From Pyrocephalus nanus (lineage: Eukaryota; Chordata; Aves; Passeriformes; Tyrannidae): a stretch of DNA of 64,000 bases. The position numbers were made by a program, and so were the translations under genes. The DNA is taken from contig CM076261.1 in NCBI GenBank assembly GCA_038380795.1, positions 36,419,866 to 36,483,865 of the forward strand. The letters are read 5' to 3'. Every line of letters starts with the position of its first letter. Position 1 is the stretch's first letter. Of this stretch, positions 1-14,500 are shown piece by piece. Under the pieces are notes generated by a model. That model was not told the DNA's origin, ran no database searches, and saw nothing but the letters and a program-made list of their open reading frames with translations.

Positions 1-2411
1 TTCTGTCAAACCACTGGAGTTATAGAACAGTTTCAGAAGGCAACACTTTATGTGGATGGAATGTAATTTCTGATATTTTCAACATCTAAGTTTGTTCCTG
101 TATTTCTGAAGACACCAGAGATGAGTGAGGAGTGAGACTTCTTTACTTGTTTATTGACTTATTTATTTTAAGCAATTTTATTACATAATTATACATTTGA
201 TTGAAGATAACAAGTATTTAAAAGAGAAGAATATCTGAATGACTTTAAATGCAGGCAGAAAAATTATTTACTTTAGTAAGTTTTTTCCCTTGTGAATCCG
301 AGGTTTTTCCCCTGGATTTTTTTTTTTTTTGACTGTGTCAAACAGACAGATGTTTGTTCTTTACCAGCAGATAGAAGGGACAGAGACAAAACTATCCCAG
401 TTTTTCTGTCTATTCCAACTTTTATATGTTACTGGTAGTCACAAAAGTTATTTTTATAATCTTTCTCAATTCAGTTTGAGTCACAAAGTTATCTTACACC
501 TGCAACATACTGCCATACATTTCATTCTGCCTCTGTCACACAACAGGCTCTTGTATATACCGTTAAAATGTCTCTAGGCAGACAGATGAACCGAACTAAA
601 ACTTCTCCATGTTACAGAATAGAATGCTTATTCATAGTACATAGTGTTTCTGCTTCAGTGTTATCTCAATTGTTTCTTCTTTTTAAGCAATCAGTGATTT
701 TCAGACGTCTCAATACTATTTAGTATGACATTAGTCAACTGGTGCACATAATAATCCAATTATTTTCTCTTTCTATAGTGGGAGTCCCTTAACTCTTGGT
801 TATGCTTTTCTCACTGCTTGCAGTTTTGTTTTGTTAGCAAGTTTAAGATTTTCAAAGTTGAATTGTCTGCTCAGGTGATTTATGAAGATTTTAAATAAAG
901 GCCTGAATAGTCAAAGAAATTCCATCTATGATATAAGTTCTCATAACAAGATTTTATCTTTTATCCATCTGCATAAAGAGCTATATCTGCTCTGGTGCTA
1001 AAGTATGTATTTTTGAAGATTATCTGGAACATATTTTTCTGCACAACAGAGAAACTGATGGTTGAAATAAAATTTTATGTTTTGTTGTGTTCCAGCTGTG
1101 CAAAATATACTTCTGGAGATCAACTGCTCTATGTGCAGGTGAAGCTCCACTGAAATGCAGTAGAATTCAGAAGCTGCCAGAAACTAAATTTACCTTTTTT
1201 TTTAATTCACCACTCTGGGCTGCAAAGGCTGATTGGCACACAGCATATAAATGGAACTTGAATAAATAACATAAAGCTACTGATCATTATCTGACCATTA
1301 CCTCACTGCTACTGAGTAATAGAGTGTGTGGTCAGATATTCATCTGGTATTGACAGAGAGAATTACAATGAGAATTCTTTAGGGAAATAGTATTTCTTGC
1401 TAGTTTTTGCTCACAAGTAAAGGTCTTTTGAATGTAGGTGACTTTTTGAAACTCTCTGCTCTGGGGAATGTTTTTGTTGTCAAAATTATCGTATTATTGC
1501 TGTTTCCAAAAAAGGACGTGGGCAGAAAACAGGATGCAAACTATGCTCCCCCTTCTGTTTGCAGTACACTAACAACTTTTAACTAGATGCTTGCTTGCTT
1601 CTGATGTTTTGTCACATGATGCAAAGGGTGAGGAAACCCAAGTTTCCAAAAAAAAAGTCTTTGCAGGTGCAGTGGCAAGATCTGTAAGCTATCCATACAA
1701 TTAATGTGATTTATAACCTTGTTTGTTCTTGGGCCTGTCATCACTTAAAAACGGGGGTCTTGTGAGCAGGTCATAGGCTCAGTGGGTAGTGTTGATTGGT
1801 GCAAATATAGTTGCCATTTGATTACTCTTCTGGAATGAAAGAGGAAGAAGAGGGATAAGTATGACTAAAATATCTCTCAGGTATGTTAAGAAAAATAAAA
1901 ATATAGTAGTTTAGAGAGACCTCCACTGGAATAAAATTAACTTATTTTGATAATGAATATTATGCTCTTTGTGGAGACCTAGATGTGCTGCTTTATCCAC
2001 TTTATGGTACCACTTGCTTCAAATTATCTCAGTTATCTCAGAGCTGTGCTGGAGGGTCAGATGTTTTTCTGGAGTGACTTTTCAGCAGCACAACAGTTCA
2101 GTGTTGGATCAATCATTAAAAACTAGCCTAAAGAAATCACACTCACAAAAAATGAAATTATATGTACTTATATAATTGCCACCTATTTCCCCTAACTACA
2201 CTGTTTGATCCTCTTCATTCAGATAATAAACAAGTTGAAAATTTTGGAATTTCTAAGCTGAATAGAAAAGGGAAATAAAATATGATATTTTACCTTAGCA
2301 AAAAGATAAAGAACTATTTGATAATGCTAGGTTTCTGCCTAGGAAGTGATCCTTCTCCTACATCTCCTACTTCACATATGAATTCAAAGACTTCTGATCC
2401 ACACAAGTTGT

Positions 2412-2520
2412 TTTGGTTTAAGAAAAAAACACAAAAGAAAAATTAAAACAAACTCAAATAGAACTAACAAAAATAAACAAAAGCTACCAAACAAAACAAT
2501 AACAAAAGCAATTAAACAAC
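2412..2520. repeat. A/C-rich low-complexity tract
   Basis: The plus strand here is dominated by A with interspersed C (AAAAC, AAACAA, TAACAA words) and little G or T. It is the complement of the G/T-rich patches elsewhere in the window. It may be a decayed A-rich retroposon tail or plain low-complexity DNA; no element body is recognisable beside it. Confidence 0.6.
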
Positions 2521-3149
2521 TCAGGACAAATTACTAATTTGAGTAGATTATGTAAAAGGTTGTATCAATGCATAGCTGTCACATTAAGAAAATTATTGTA
2601 AATCATTTTATTTTATAGGACATAAATTATATAAATTTTTGCTACATTAATTCATCTCTGTTCCTTGCTAGATATATACCTCACTAACAAGGAAATACAA
2701 TTGTTCTATGGTCCTATAAAAATATACTTTAATGAAATTTGTATGAATTAGAGTAGATAAAATAATCATAAATTACTGTCAATGGGACTCTGTATCATTT
2801 TAACCTAATCTAATAAATACCAGTTTTAAAAATAAGCTCAATGCAAATTTTTCTTCATAAGTCTTAAAAAATATTCTAATCTTCATAAAATAGTTACAAC
2901 TTCAGTTGATGCACTTCTGCACTCCCTTATTCAAGGACTCAAGCAAGATTTGCAGCCTAATCTTTCTGAGTTTAGAGCTGAGATGTTTATCTGAACTGCA
3001 CATACCTCGTGAACTCCTGAGCTTCCAATATGCTTTGCAGCAGAGACTAAGATTTTGTAGCTTGTAGTGATAAAACTCTCAGTATTCCTCTGAGATAACA
3101 AAAGTTCATGTTTTACCTTTGTTGAAGACCTCAGCTGTTCCCCGGAATT

Positions 3150-3200
3150 TTTTGTTTTGGTTTGGTTTTTGTGGGTTTTTGGGTTATTTTTGTTTATTTT
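3150..3200. repeat. G/T-rich low-complexity tract
   Basis: A short run of TTTTG, TTTGG and TTTGTGGG words with almost no C on the plus strand. Similar short G/T patches occur near 9399-9440, 10440-10486, 15025-15065 and 22429-22466. Confidence 0.6.
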
Positions 3201-6200
3201 AAGGAAAAAAGTATGGTGAATTTGAAATATGTGGGTTGGATGTAGAAACTGCTTGTGATATTACCACAGTAAAAATATAATTTGCATGAAGGACAGATTT
3301 GTGTATATATATGAAGTCTTGTAAGAGAATTGGCATCTTTCAGAATTGTTTTTGAGAATTCTTATATCAAACTATTATTAAAAAGTCCTATTTTCTTCAT
3401 GTTGGAAAGCCTCTTCATTTGAAATATAAAGTGCGTTTTAGGAAAGAATTAAAAATTAGAAGCAATCAATACTTTCTTTTCTACCTAATATGTGTTTTTA
3501 CACTTCAGCTATGAGATCTTCTGTATTCTGAGACTGGATGATCACAAAGAGCACAGGGTAGATCACTGATGAATAACGAAGAGATACCCACTTTCTTCAC
3601 AGAGCACTTCTAAAATTCATGAATCTCCCCTCCTTCTTCTGTTTTTATTTTTGTTAAGGAGTTCATGAATCAGTTGGGAGTCAGCAAAGCACTAGCATTA
3701 ATGAGTTCATTTCCACACAAATTGGCTCATTATCATGCTGACTTCCAGTGTTTTGTGACAGTCATGAACTCTTTTCTCCTGCAAGGAGTGTTCATTTACT
3801 TGCTTCTCTCAGAATGGTGTTCGGGTAAGGAGGCAAATGAAAAAAAATAAAATGGCATATAAATGTATCTGTTCATTGATGCAGCAAACCCTGTGGTTTC
3901 TCCATGGTTAATTTTAGACAACACTGAGTACAGTACTTTTTTCATTTGTCAGATTGCACTAATTCTGCCTGGCAGTTGGTAAAAACTAATAAGAAGAATT
4001 TGACTTTGCAAATTACATTAAGGCAATCTAATTGCAATTTTATAGCAAAATATCTGACCCTAATTATCATAATTTTATAACAGTGCATGCAAATGGAAAT
4101 ACATTATGGGAAAAATACTTTTGTACTACCCAAATAACCTTCCAACAATTCCGTCATTAACATGTTTGTGTTTTTACACAATACCAAATATATTTATGCC
4201 ATAGCTATTATATTAATGATACTGCTGATCATTCAGACCTTCTCAGAACAAATACTGAATGTCAAACCCTTGGTAATCTTTTTTTCAAGTGTAGTATTAT
4301 GTTCCTTTCCCTTTAGAACACTCATCTGGTCCTTAATCCATTTGTAACTCACTGTGATTATGCCAAGCAGGTTAATGAACTGTAATACAGTTTTAGTCCT
4401 GCAGATTTCTGTTGTCTCATAGAGCTTGATAGTATAAAATAGGTATGCTTTATTCCATCATCCCAATCAGATTCTTAGTGCAGATCCAGGTTAGTCAGTC
4501 TGTTTCATGATGCACTTGCTTCATACCAGTGCTGGAATTGTGTGAATTCATCCTATGACATGAGATTACAATTGCCTCTTTATATCCTTTACCTTCACTA
4601 TAGGTCATATTTGTGGGTATAACTAGTTTTTTTTTTTTCCCAGGGTCAAAACTATCACAAGACTTCTTCTGGCTAATAAGATTTGCATTAATTACCACTA
4701 ACTGTGACCATGACAGTGCAACTGTGCATTAATAACTTTGAAAAATCTGTGCGTCTGTAATATATATCACATACTAAGATAATATTCTTTGACATTTCTG
4801 TCCTTCCAAAATCATCTGCCTGTCACAATGTAATAAATCTGTATTCTCTAGTATTCATGTCTCCAATATGTATTTTTCTCAGAGTGAGGAGCTGTGACCT
4901 CTGTCCCATAGGATGTCAAACTGAATAGAACATAACAGTCTTCTCTGTTCCTTAAATTGCTGATAAATATTTATCTGTCAGTTTCAGGCTCCAAATACTT
5001 ATCAATTACGTATCAAAATACAAGAAGCAATTCTATACTCATCATTTGTTGCCATATTTATTTTTGCTGAGCAATAACACTCCTATTTCTACTATAATAT
5101 GGAAGCCCTCAAACAATATTTCCAATTTGCTGCTGATTATTCTAATAAGTGATATATGTGCATGCATATTATATGACAAAACCTGTGTCTTTCAAACTCT
5201 ATAATGCCAATTAAATATAATGAAAATAAATTTCCAAGATAAATGATCCAATGTAATCTTTTTGAAGTAATGATATAATGTTAAATTTTTAAATAGTGAT
5301 AATTGCTTAAGAATGGATATTTTGGTCAGGTGTTACTGAGAAGATTTTGAAATATCTGTTTAAAAAGGCTTTATGACATTGATATTATCGAGTTCAGATT
5401 CTAAATACCTGTATTATTGTACTCCATTCTATGAAAAGTTGTGTCCTCAAACAGTTAACTTATTGTTTCCAAATTTCATTGTTTAAGAAATCCACAATTT
5501 TTTTGAATTTATGGAGTGGTTGAGGATTTCTTTTCATTAATGGACCTTGTCTGAAATCTTGGCTCTGATTTTTAATAACTCCTCTTATTAATGTAATAAC
5601 TGCTAAGACATTTTGTACAAGGATGTGCATCTGTTCTTGTTGATTAACCTCAACAAATCTCTCTTTTCCTTTCAATTCTTTCTTATCACAAGCTGTAATT
5701 CTCTAATATCACAACATTTTCCACCAATTCTGTAAATTGAGATAATATCTTTGAAGACAGAGTCCATCTCCCAATATTATGGATACAGAGCTCTCTACTG
5801 CATGAGCATGGGTGTTTTGGATGCGTTGACCTTTTCATCAGTGAGTGATTTCTCTGTTTCTTTGAGTTACACTATGGACTTAAATATATTTTTAATTAAA
5901 AGTAGAACTCAATACTTCCTTGTAATTGTTCTATGAAGAATCTTTATGGTTTTAAGAGTTATGGTCTTTTGCATATTCACTTTTAATTTGGGACTTCCAT
6001 AGCTCAGCTAGAATTATAAAGTTTAACTGGTAATAATGGTAGACCATGCAGAGAGATTTTCTACAAACTGACTAATAAACAATCCTGCAAAATGTTCATT
6101 CTTATTTCAGTATCTTACTCAGCTATACAAGGGCATCCAGTAACTGACTTATTTGATGGAGAACCTCATAACTTCCAGTAAATCTAGCATTTGGTTCTGT

Positions 6201-7247
6201 ATCTAAATATATGTATTATTTAAATTTCCAATTTGAGAGTCATCAACTCTTAAGCTGATCTTAAGTTGAATATCACATTTTCTTTGAAAATTAGTTTCAA
6301 ACAGTCTTACAGGTTAAGAAACACCATTTTTATGTTCCAAAAATACCTCCTCTTTGCTGATCTCTGAGCTGTCATCCTTATTAAAAGTAAATCTCATTAG
6401 CATTTTGTAATAGCATCAGTCTAGAAGGCATCCTTGTTTCTTGGGGTAAATTACTGATTCAAGAGAGCATTATGAAAAATATAATTGTTAAATATGTTCT
6501 CTGTATATAAAAGGGTTTTATATGCTGAATAGTCTGCAACAAGACAGAAGAGGAAATTATATCTATCTACGCATATAGAAATTGTTCTATTCTATTTAAA
6601 ACTGATTGAACATATTGTAGGTCTCTATTTATTGGGTTATTAGTGAATAAATAAAATGAAATTTTATTTTTAATAAAGTATTTAACTCATTATCAAGTCT
6701 TCCTCTAGGTGTGGTTGTGTGATATTAAGCAGATGAAATTTTTATCTTTTCACAGGTTTGCAATTTGGAGGCTAAGAGCACCGTATTGATTTGCTAGATA
6801 GAGATCTTCGAGGAAGATTCCTCCAGAACTGTGACCACAGGTGATCAGACATCAGGCCATTCAGGAAAGGCAATAGCAGTAATGCACAAATCCATCCTGG
6901 AATTTTCTTTGGGCAGAATAATCAATGATTTTAAATGAGACTCTCACTGTAAAAGAATGTCGAAAAATGTGAGAGATGTTAGTGAAATTGCCTTTTTGAC
7001 ATTAATGCCAGAAAATCCTGTAAAAATATATAACAAATGTCAGTGTAAAAATTTACCAAATAATTAATGACTGACTTGTGAATTGAAAAAAACCTCTTGC
7101 CTAGTAGCTTAATTCAAGCATAAAATTAGATTTTGCAATCAGTAATTATGCCCATATTAAACATTCTACAAAATATCAAGAAACAATGTTTAGTAAATGC
7201 ACTTCATGTAACAGTAATATAGTCAGTCCAATTCCTAGAGAAAGCTG

Positions 7248-7650
7248 ATGTTCTGTTTATATGCAAATTGCAAAAGTAGTCTTTATCCATTCACAGCAGA
7301 CCAAACAGTACAGAGAAATCCATTTGGACTTGTCTATAGATGGGTCAAGCCAGGAAGCGTTGACCTCCATCATGTGCACACCATGCCACCCATGTACACC
7401 CCACCACAGGATTCTGCAGTTCACAGGACACTCCATACCAGCTCTCAGCAGCAGAAAAGGGGCACTTCGTAGCATGTACTGCAGTGATGGCCACCACTCC
7501 ACAGACCCCTTGTGGCCAGTAATTCAACAGCTACAGATTGTATCTCGAGAGTGGTGTGTCCATTTATTTTTTGAAATGCACGCAGATGAACTGAGACCAA
7601 AATCTCTCTGGACAGTCTTGCAATTTCAACATAGCCCAAACTAGAAAATT
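7248..7650. other. Unidentified GC-richer island with open frames on both strands
   Basis: This roughly 400-bp block is visibly richer in G and C than its flanks. It stays open in several frames on both strands: a 127-codon plus-strand frame with a true ATG at 7261, a shorter overlapping plus frame, and three minus-strand frames. Its plus frame has several Cys, His and Pro residues but no motif that I recognise. Multiple open frames on both strands fit a higher-GC insert, such as an old retroposed or LTR-derived fragment, better than a gene. No poly(A) tail, splice signals or target-site duplication could be assigned. Confidence 0.35.
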
Positions 7651-10600
7651 TTCAGACCTCAGCTGTACAAAAGACACTTATATAGGCTCAGGCATATGAT
7701 ATACAAGCAGATAAACTCCACTGAAATGGACAGTTAGATTCTGTGTTGTTTTAGACTTCTGCACCTGGAATCATCTATACAACAGTTTCAGTCCATAGTA
7801 CACATACAAAGTACCACAAATATGCATATGGTGGACTAAACTTTGGAAGTAAGTATGTGTAAAAGTAGCATTATAGCAGTTTTAAAGAAAAAAAAAAAAA
7901 GAACCAGTGGTACATTTTACAGTGCTACTCTTTAATCATCACCTTTCCATCTAACCTATATTACATCTCTAAAGACATAGTTTCCTGATCACTCTTTCAC
8001 TACGTTTGGTGAATTGTTTAACATGTAGTCTGCTTTTACAATTACACTGTTTTAGTGCAAATATACTACTTTCTGAAGACTTGAAGATGTATGGACTTTC
8101 AGAGAAATGTAGTGGAAAGAGTGAAGCTTTATTTGTGGTGTTAATGGACAGAGTTTTCTGAAGAATTCAGCCCCTGTATACTCAGAAAAATGTTCTTAAG
8201 AGTCTTCATAGATAATCATGTCTATTTAATTAAAAAAAAAAAAAAAACCAAAACATACAGGTTCTGAAACTTTCAGAAAAAAAGGTCTGAAAAAGGTCTG
8301 ACTCCTAAGTTCTGTGAGACAGGATTTCTCTGATCTTGTAAAATCTGGGCTCCTAGTGCTGTTGTTATGCTTTGTAAGCAACAATAAAAGGCGTATTCAG
8401 CATGCACTGCTCAGAAAGTCATAATGCACATGGAGCCAATAGAGCTCTCTTATGTCACAAATTTAGCCACAGTGCCCCAAGCTTTGGAGAAAAAGTGTCA
8501 TAACAAATAAACCATTTGTTCCACAGGACAAAGCAACAGGGAGGAAGTAGAAATATGAATCTTGTAAAAGTAGAACAGGAAAGCAGGGAACAGTGGGAGA
8601 CCAATTAATTTTAGAAGGCAAGTGATGACATTTTAGAAATAATTAGAAAGAAAATTATGAGAAGGGCAGAAGAAAATTGAAAAAGGGGAAACAAAAAGGG
8701 CAAATAAATTAAATTAAAAGACAACTCAAAATATAGTGAAAAGAAATGATTTAAAAACTTGCTGAAGCCTTCTTCCTCCCAAATTATGGAGGATAAGGAG
8801 ATAAAACACAGTCACTTCAGCATACACGTGAAAATAGAAAAAAAAACAAACAACCCCCTTAACCGATAATGTTATACATATTACTTCCCAAGAAAAGAAA
8901 GTTCTTCCAAGAAACAAAAAACGCTGAAGGAACTTCTATGAACTTTATAACTACCTAGGTGCATGAAGCAGGCACAAGCTATGAACTCTGAAACCACCAG
9001 GAGCAGTGTAGAGGAGGTCTGTATGCATGTCTGTATGTGTGCATATGTACAGGGGTCAGAGGGGAAAATCAGAAAGAATCAAGAGTTCTTACACCTTATC
9101 ACAAAGATTTTTTTCATGAAGGAGCCATCTTTTCCCCCAAAACACAGAAAGAGGCATCAACCAAGGATTTTGGATCTGAATCAATTCCTTTTCTCAAAGC
9201 TATTTTCTCCAGAAACTTAAAATGCTTGTATGTAGCCCATTCTAATAGCTATGACAATGTGACTATGTGTAAGAGTCCTGAGGTACTTCTGCTGAGGTAA
9301 GCTGAAGGATGTTGATGGAAGTGCTCTGAAAGTGGGAAATATTGTGGATGAATCTCCACTCTCAGCAGGCTGTAGTCAGTTCCAGTCAGCTCTCCCTTTG
9401 TTTTTTTAATTTGATTGATTGGTTGGTTTGGTTTTTTTTTTCATCTATGGAGTGAAGGAAAATGTTTCAGTGAGTTTTCAAGCTTCTAGTAGGCAGTTTT
9501 TCATTGATCCTTCTGATGTTAAATGAGCAACAAAGTTGTAACATTTATCTGAAAAACTCTAAAATACATCTGTCTTGTTACCAAGAGTTAGTGTGTGATG
9601 CTGATCTCTGCACTCCTGTCACAGTAGTCCTGATTTTATGTCACGAGCTTGTGAATGTTCTTCTTACTACTACTCCCTCCCCCTCCCACTAGTCTTATAT
9701 AAATTATTCCTTGATTTTTTTTTCCCGTTTGGAAATATCACCTAACTTTAGTTCTTGCCCTAGTTCTTGCTCTATTATTTGCTGTGCTTGTGTTGCCTCC
9801 TTATATTCTCATTTCTTCATCTGAGAGACAGTATCCTATTAGAAATGTATTGAATCTTTAGTTAAGGCAGTCTGGAATGGAATTGAATACTTTCACAATA
9901 AACATGTAATACATTCTAAGGAGAATATGGATGTCAGCATTACGGGAGAATAAGTCCAAACAGAGAACCTAAAGGAAATTCAATGACGAGTTCAGCCACT
10001 GAGTGGTTTGCATGAATATCACAATGGAGATGATAACATCTTTTGTGAGTGTTTGTAAATGCTCTCTCAAAACCAGACCCCCCCCTTCCACCCCCTGCCC
10101 CTCAACCTGTGATTGACTTGAGATAAAATGACTGTCTAACATTAGCAGAGTCTTATATAGATAGAGGTAATTGATTTAACTTTCATAATAGAATTTCTTC
10201 TCACAGGCCTTAGCAGTACATAATGTACTCAAAGTCCATTCGTAGGGAGAAAGATTTTGAGATGGGGAGCTGGGGAAAAAGTAAATAACATCCTTCAGTC
10301 CCTGTCTCACAGGGAAACAGAGCATGAAGCTCTTTACTGAGGATCCAAGGTACTTTTTATCAGTAATTTCTTAACAATGAAATCCCAAGCTTAGGAGGAT
10401 TTATTTTTTCTGTAAAAATGTCAGGAAGAGAATTTTATTTGTATTTTTGTTTTGTTTTGTTTTACTTTTTTTTTTTTTTTTTTTTGCCTTGCCATTTTAA
10501 TTCACATCTTACCAGAGAAGTCTTTCCCTTACACATGAAATTTTGGCTTCCTGTGTAATGACAGGATACCTGAACAGATGATGCAAATTTATAATTGCTA

Positions 10601-11089
10601 ATTTTTTAGCTTTCTTCTAAAGCATCAAGCAGAGTTTTTAAACTGAAACCAGTAGCTGGGCTAATCTTAAGCAGCTTCCCTTCCCTGAAAAAATAGCAGA
10701 AATCATTGGTAGCTCCCTTTTCCCACTCTAATTTCTCTCTGTAAATGATAAAGAAGACTTCCGTAAAGTCTACAGTGGTGAGTTTAGATCATTGAAATGT
10801 TTTGGGGAGACAGATAAACCAATTATATTATCCTTGTCAGATACTAGGTTTGTAGATACTAGGTCTTTATTGTGTGTTAAGGGTAACTTCACAGAATAAA
10901 TGTGATAACTTACAGCAAGAGTTGATGGCTTATTTAACCTTTCCATAAGCCAGAGACATGCTCTGTGGACAAGTTTCCTCTCCAAGATGAAGTGGTCAAG
11001 CATATGGTTTGCACAGTGTTGGAGACAAGAGTCAAATGCTTGGCTGGTCTTTCAGAGAACTTTGAGTTGAGTCTTCTCACTTAGGTACA
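7651..11089. other. AT-rich non-coding DNA, no gene seen
   Basis: No supported gene. Contents are homopolymer A runs at 7888-7900 and 8232-8247, a purine-rich stretch at about 8520-8720, a C-rich patch at about 10079-10102 and a 20-base T run at 10466-10485 preceded by TTTTG repeats. The two overlapping plus-strand frames near 8963-9300 share no recognisable domain. Confidence 0.65.
10440..10486. repeat. TTTTG repeats followed by a T20 run
   Basis: Several TTTTG units lead into an uninterrupted run of 20 T. On the minus strand this reads as an A-tail with CAAAA units, as can remain after retroposition, but no retroposon body is recognisable next to it. Confidence 0.7.
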
Positions 11090-11560
11090 GAAGAAAGGAG
11101 AAGGGTCCTGTGGCTTTGCAGTAAGCCCCTGTCATGTGTTTCCCCAGAGAGACATGGTCTGTTCCAAACTGATGAACCCTGCTCTTGGGTGAATTTCCTG
11201 CCCTGCCTCATGGAACAACACCCAGGGAATCATAGGTCATTAGAATCCCAGAACATCCCCAGCAGGATCCGTGAGATAGCTGAATGAGACAAGCAGTGAA
11301 CAGTGTCCATCAGAGGTACCACCTTGGCAGGAGGTACCCTGCCAAGCGCCATGGACAGAAAGTAGACTGCAGCCATCTGAATGTGAAAGTGGGATGAGAC
11401 TCAGTGTTGGAGTTTTGTGCTTCCATCCTCTGTCCCACTGAGGGACACCCAAAGACACTGCAAGAATGCAAGAGGATGGACGGGAAATGACCACTGTCAG
11501 TGCCTGCTACTCCAGAGCGGTCCATCTCCAGAGATGAGTGTAGGTTAGAAGGTGCTACAG
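11090..11560. other. Unidentified GC-richer island
   Basis: This roughly 470-bp stretch is markedly less AT-rich than its neighbourhood and carries overlapping minus-strand frames of 84 and 71 codons. It contains an inverted pair of words, CTTGGCAGG (about 11323) and CCTGCCAAG (about 11338), that could form a short hairpin. I recognise no protein or repeat family. It could be an old, unrecognised transposon fragment or a conserved non-coding segment. Confidence 0.3.
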
Positions 11561-14500
11561 ATCCCAGGGGATGTTATTTGAACAAAGGAGCAGTCATTCT
11601 GTGTCACAAAAGTCACTGAAGATAATCTTGGTCAAAGAATTTGTATTATATTATTTTATCTAAATTACATTTTTCCTATAATCTTAGAATGGCTTAAGAA
11701 TTAACTCTGTCCTCTTTGTGGTCTCTTGCCTTTCTTAGCCAATAATCTGGCTTCAAGCCAGCATTTATATTCACAATCCTCAGCAGTCTCCATGAGACTC
11801 TTTCATCTTTTTTTTTTTTTTCCTGCTCTGCTGTCTGTTCTTCCCCCTTGCTATAACAAAAATCCTGAAATCTACTATTCAGATAATTTTGGATGCCTTC
11901 CAGATCCTGAACTTTGAAGTGTTCTGTAGTGTATTGAAGGCTTCATATTTTGTAGGAAAATTAAAAGTCCTCTGTCATCCGTCACCTTTCAACTCGTATT
12001 CATGCATTCAGAAATAAAAGAACTGAATTCTAAGTCACTCAGAGAAAAAATTGAAATCAATTTTGGCACTCAGTTACATATTAAATATGTCTACAAATGA
12101 AATTAGTCTGCAGCTAAAAATACCATTTAATAAAGTGAAAAATATTGAGTCAAAAGAAAAGAACATTAAAAGAAAGGCATTCATTTTTCCTATTTCCTTC
12201 ATGATTGCATTTTCCAAGCCTTTAGATTTCTACTGCAACATTGTTAGACAATATAATGTTTTTTCAGACCTGACTGGAATATGTAACCTAATAGAATGTT
12301 TCTCTATATTAATGGAGAGATAAAAATTCAAGATTTATCTCCAAGTCAGAGACATTAGTTCACACAGCTATTAGACATAAAGGACTAAACTTTGATTAGT
12401 TTTTGCAACAGCAACTTGCAAGACTACTAATGACCCTGTCAGTGTATGGTTAAAAATGTGTAATATGTTCATTTTTGTGAGCATTTGTTGATGAGTACCT
12501 CAGGATTTTTTTATCCTCTTTTTCTGTCCCCTCATGCTATATTCCATGGATTTTGTTCTTTTTCACAAGCTCTGTGTCTTTGCCTTCTCTCATGAGAAAA
12601 ACCTTTCTTGGCCATGTTTATCTTCCAGATCTGGGTTTGCCAGGGAGCATGACTAGCCTCTCCTCTGAGTTATCAGTCTGTAAAGATGAACTTTGAATCT
12701 GTTCTGGAATTTTCTTCTCAGTAGTTGAAGTAACTTCACTAGCATATTCAGTGTTTATATGCTAAACAGCAGGTACTCAGACACTTTAAAACCTCCATTT
12801 TAGTGGGGTTTGATTGCTGAAGAGACCTGATATTCCAAACTTTACAGCAATAAATCTGTGAAAAAAAACATATTCTTTAAATTCCTTTTTTTCCTCTCTA
12901 TAGCACTTCACTCCTTAGGTCTGCAAGAAACTGAGGTTCTAGATTTGCTATGCTACATTTTGTTTCCCTAAACTAGTTGGTAAGAACTAAAATATTAATA
13001 CTTACATCTAAATAATTGTAAATAAACAAAAAAATATTATAGAAGATATAAACTGTGCATTAATAAAAAGGTTGAATGCTTTTGTTTCACATTTCACAAG
13101 ATAGATGTAGCTAAAACCAAATTGCATTTTTTTAGTTGTTTCTTTTTCCTCATTAAAATTGTAGGGAGAAAATAATTGTTTTTGTTTTAGTACAGGGTAA
13201 ATTCTATTTCTACAAGTGTTTCTGAAATTTTTCTGTCCCAGTGTTTTCACTATTTTCACTATTTTCACTATTTTAATTTTATTTATTATTGGTAATCTAC
13301 ATTGTATGCCATACAGAGGAAGAACATGGTTTCAGGTGTGATAAGACACAAACTCTTTTTTGTGTGAGATGACCCTTCATTGGCCAGAAATTCGAAGCAG
13401 GTTCATCATGTGTCTCTTCCCTGAAATAAGCACATCAATCCCCCAAAAGAACTTTTTAACTCTCAGGTTAGATTTTATGAAAGCTCAAGCTGCAGTAAAA
13501 CCCAGGTGACTGGATAAGAAATGTGATAATTTCTCCCTCTATTATTCCTTGCAAAAGGCTTTTTAAAGAACTATAAAAAATATTAATGACAAAGATGAAC
13601 AACTGCACACTCTTAACAGCTTGCCCTGTTTTCCCTTTACTCCCATGGGAAGTTCTGCCCTTGTTTCTCAAATGTGATTTGCTTTTCTATTTAATTCTAC
13701 AAAGTATTTAAAAACCCAAATTTCTGTATTGCTTCATCTGATGTAGACAATAAAACATTTCACATTGTGTCTGGAAATTGATATACAGTAGCAAGAACAC
13801 ATGTGAACTCACCCAAACGTGCAGACTTGTACTAATGATACTAGTCTGTGTTATATCATGAACATCAAATATATCATAACTGAGTTATGGGCAAATATCT
13901 ACACTGTTTGATTCCTCATATAATTCAGTTCCAAAGGTTACAAATGCACAGAATGATGCAGAGGGAGCAGCACCAATTTACTGCAAAGTGTTTGTCTGCT
14001 AAAGGCAACTCTTTCCATTAATGACAAGATCTTTTATTCAGAAAGAGAGCTTGCTTTCTGGAGTCCCCAGTGTTTTTCAGACAATCAAGGCAAACAGTTT
14101 CTGAATTTTCACTGTTCATATGAGGCAGTGTTTCTTGAAAGAGCTTAAGCCTTATTGCATTCTATTTGTGTTTGATAATTCACCCTAGTCAAGCTTTGTA
14201 TACAGCTCCAGTTGCTCCTGCTGATGTGTTCCTGGATTACTGTTGTTGAGAAAATACACACTGTAAAAGCAAATATTTCTCTCTGGGATGAATTTTTGTA
14301 TCCAAATTGGGTGTTATGAATCCTATCTTTGCCAAAAGATGCTTCCAGCAAGAGATTGAAAGGCAAAAGCATGTGTCACCCCTCTGACCAACGGTGAGCA
14401 TGCCAGGGAAATTCTGATTTCCCATGGATCATTCAAGTTCCCAGTTTTCTTCTCTGCTTCATAAGAGTAAAAGCTTTAGGAAAGTTTTTGCAGCAGGATC

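Larger units (their letters stand above)
1..7240. other. AT-rich non-coding DNA, no gene seen
   Basis: No open frame in this stretch exceeds about 82 codons and none resembles a known protein. The sequence is AT-rich with frequent AATAAA and TTTAAA strings. It holds an A/C-rich patch (about 2412-2520) and a G/T-rich patch (about 3150-3200). A pyrimidine tract ending in CACAG near 6756 and a CAG/GTGA near 6840 could mimic an 85-base exon, but the interval shows no recognisable coding content. I see no transposon here that I can name. Confidence 0.7.

Noticed and set aside
6756..6840. Exon-like segment between a CACAG acceptor-type and a CAG/GTGA donor-type site
   Set aside because: Splice-like words of this strength occur often by chance and the interval shows no recognisable coding content.
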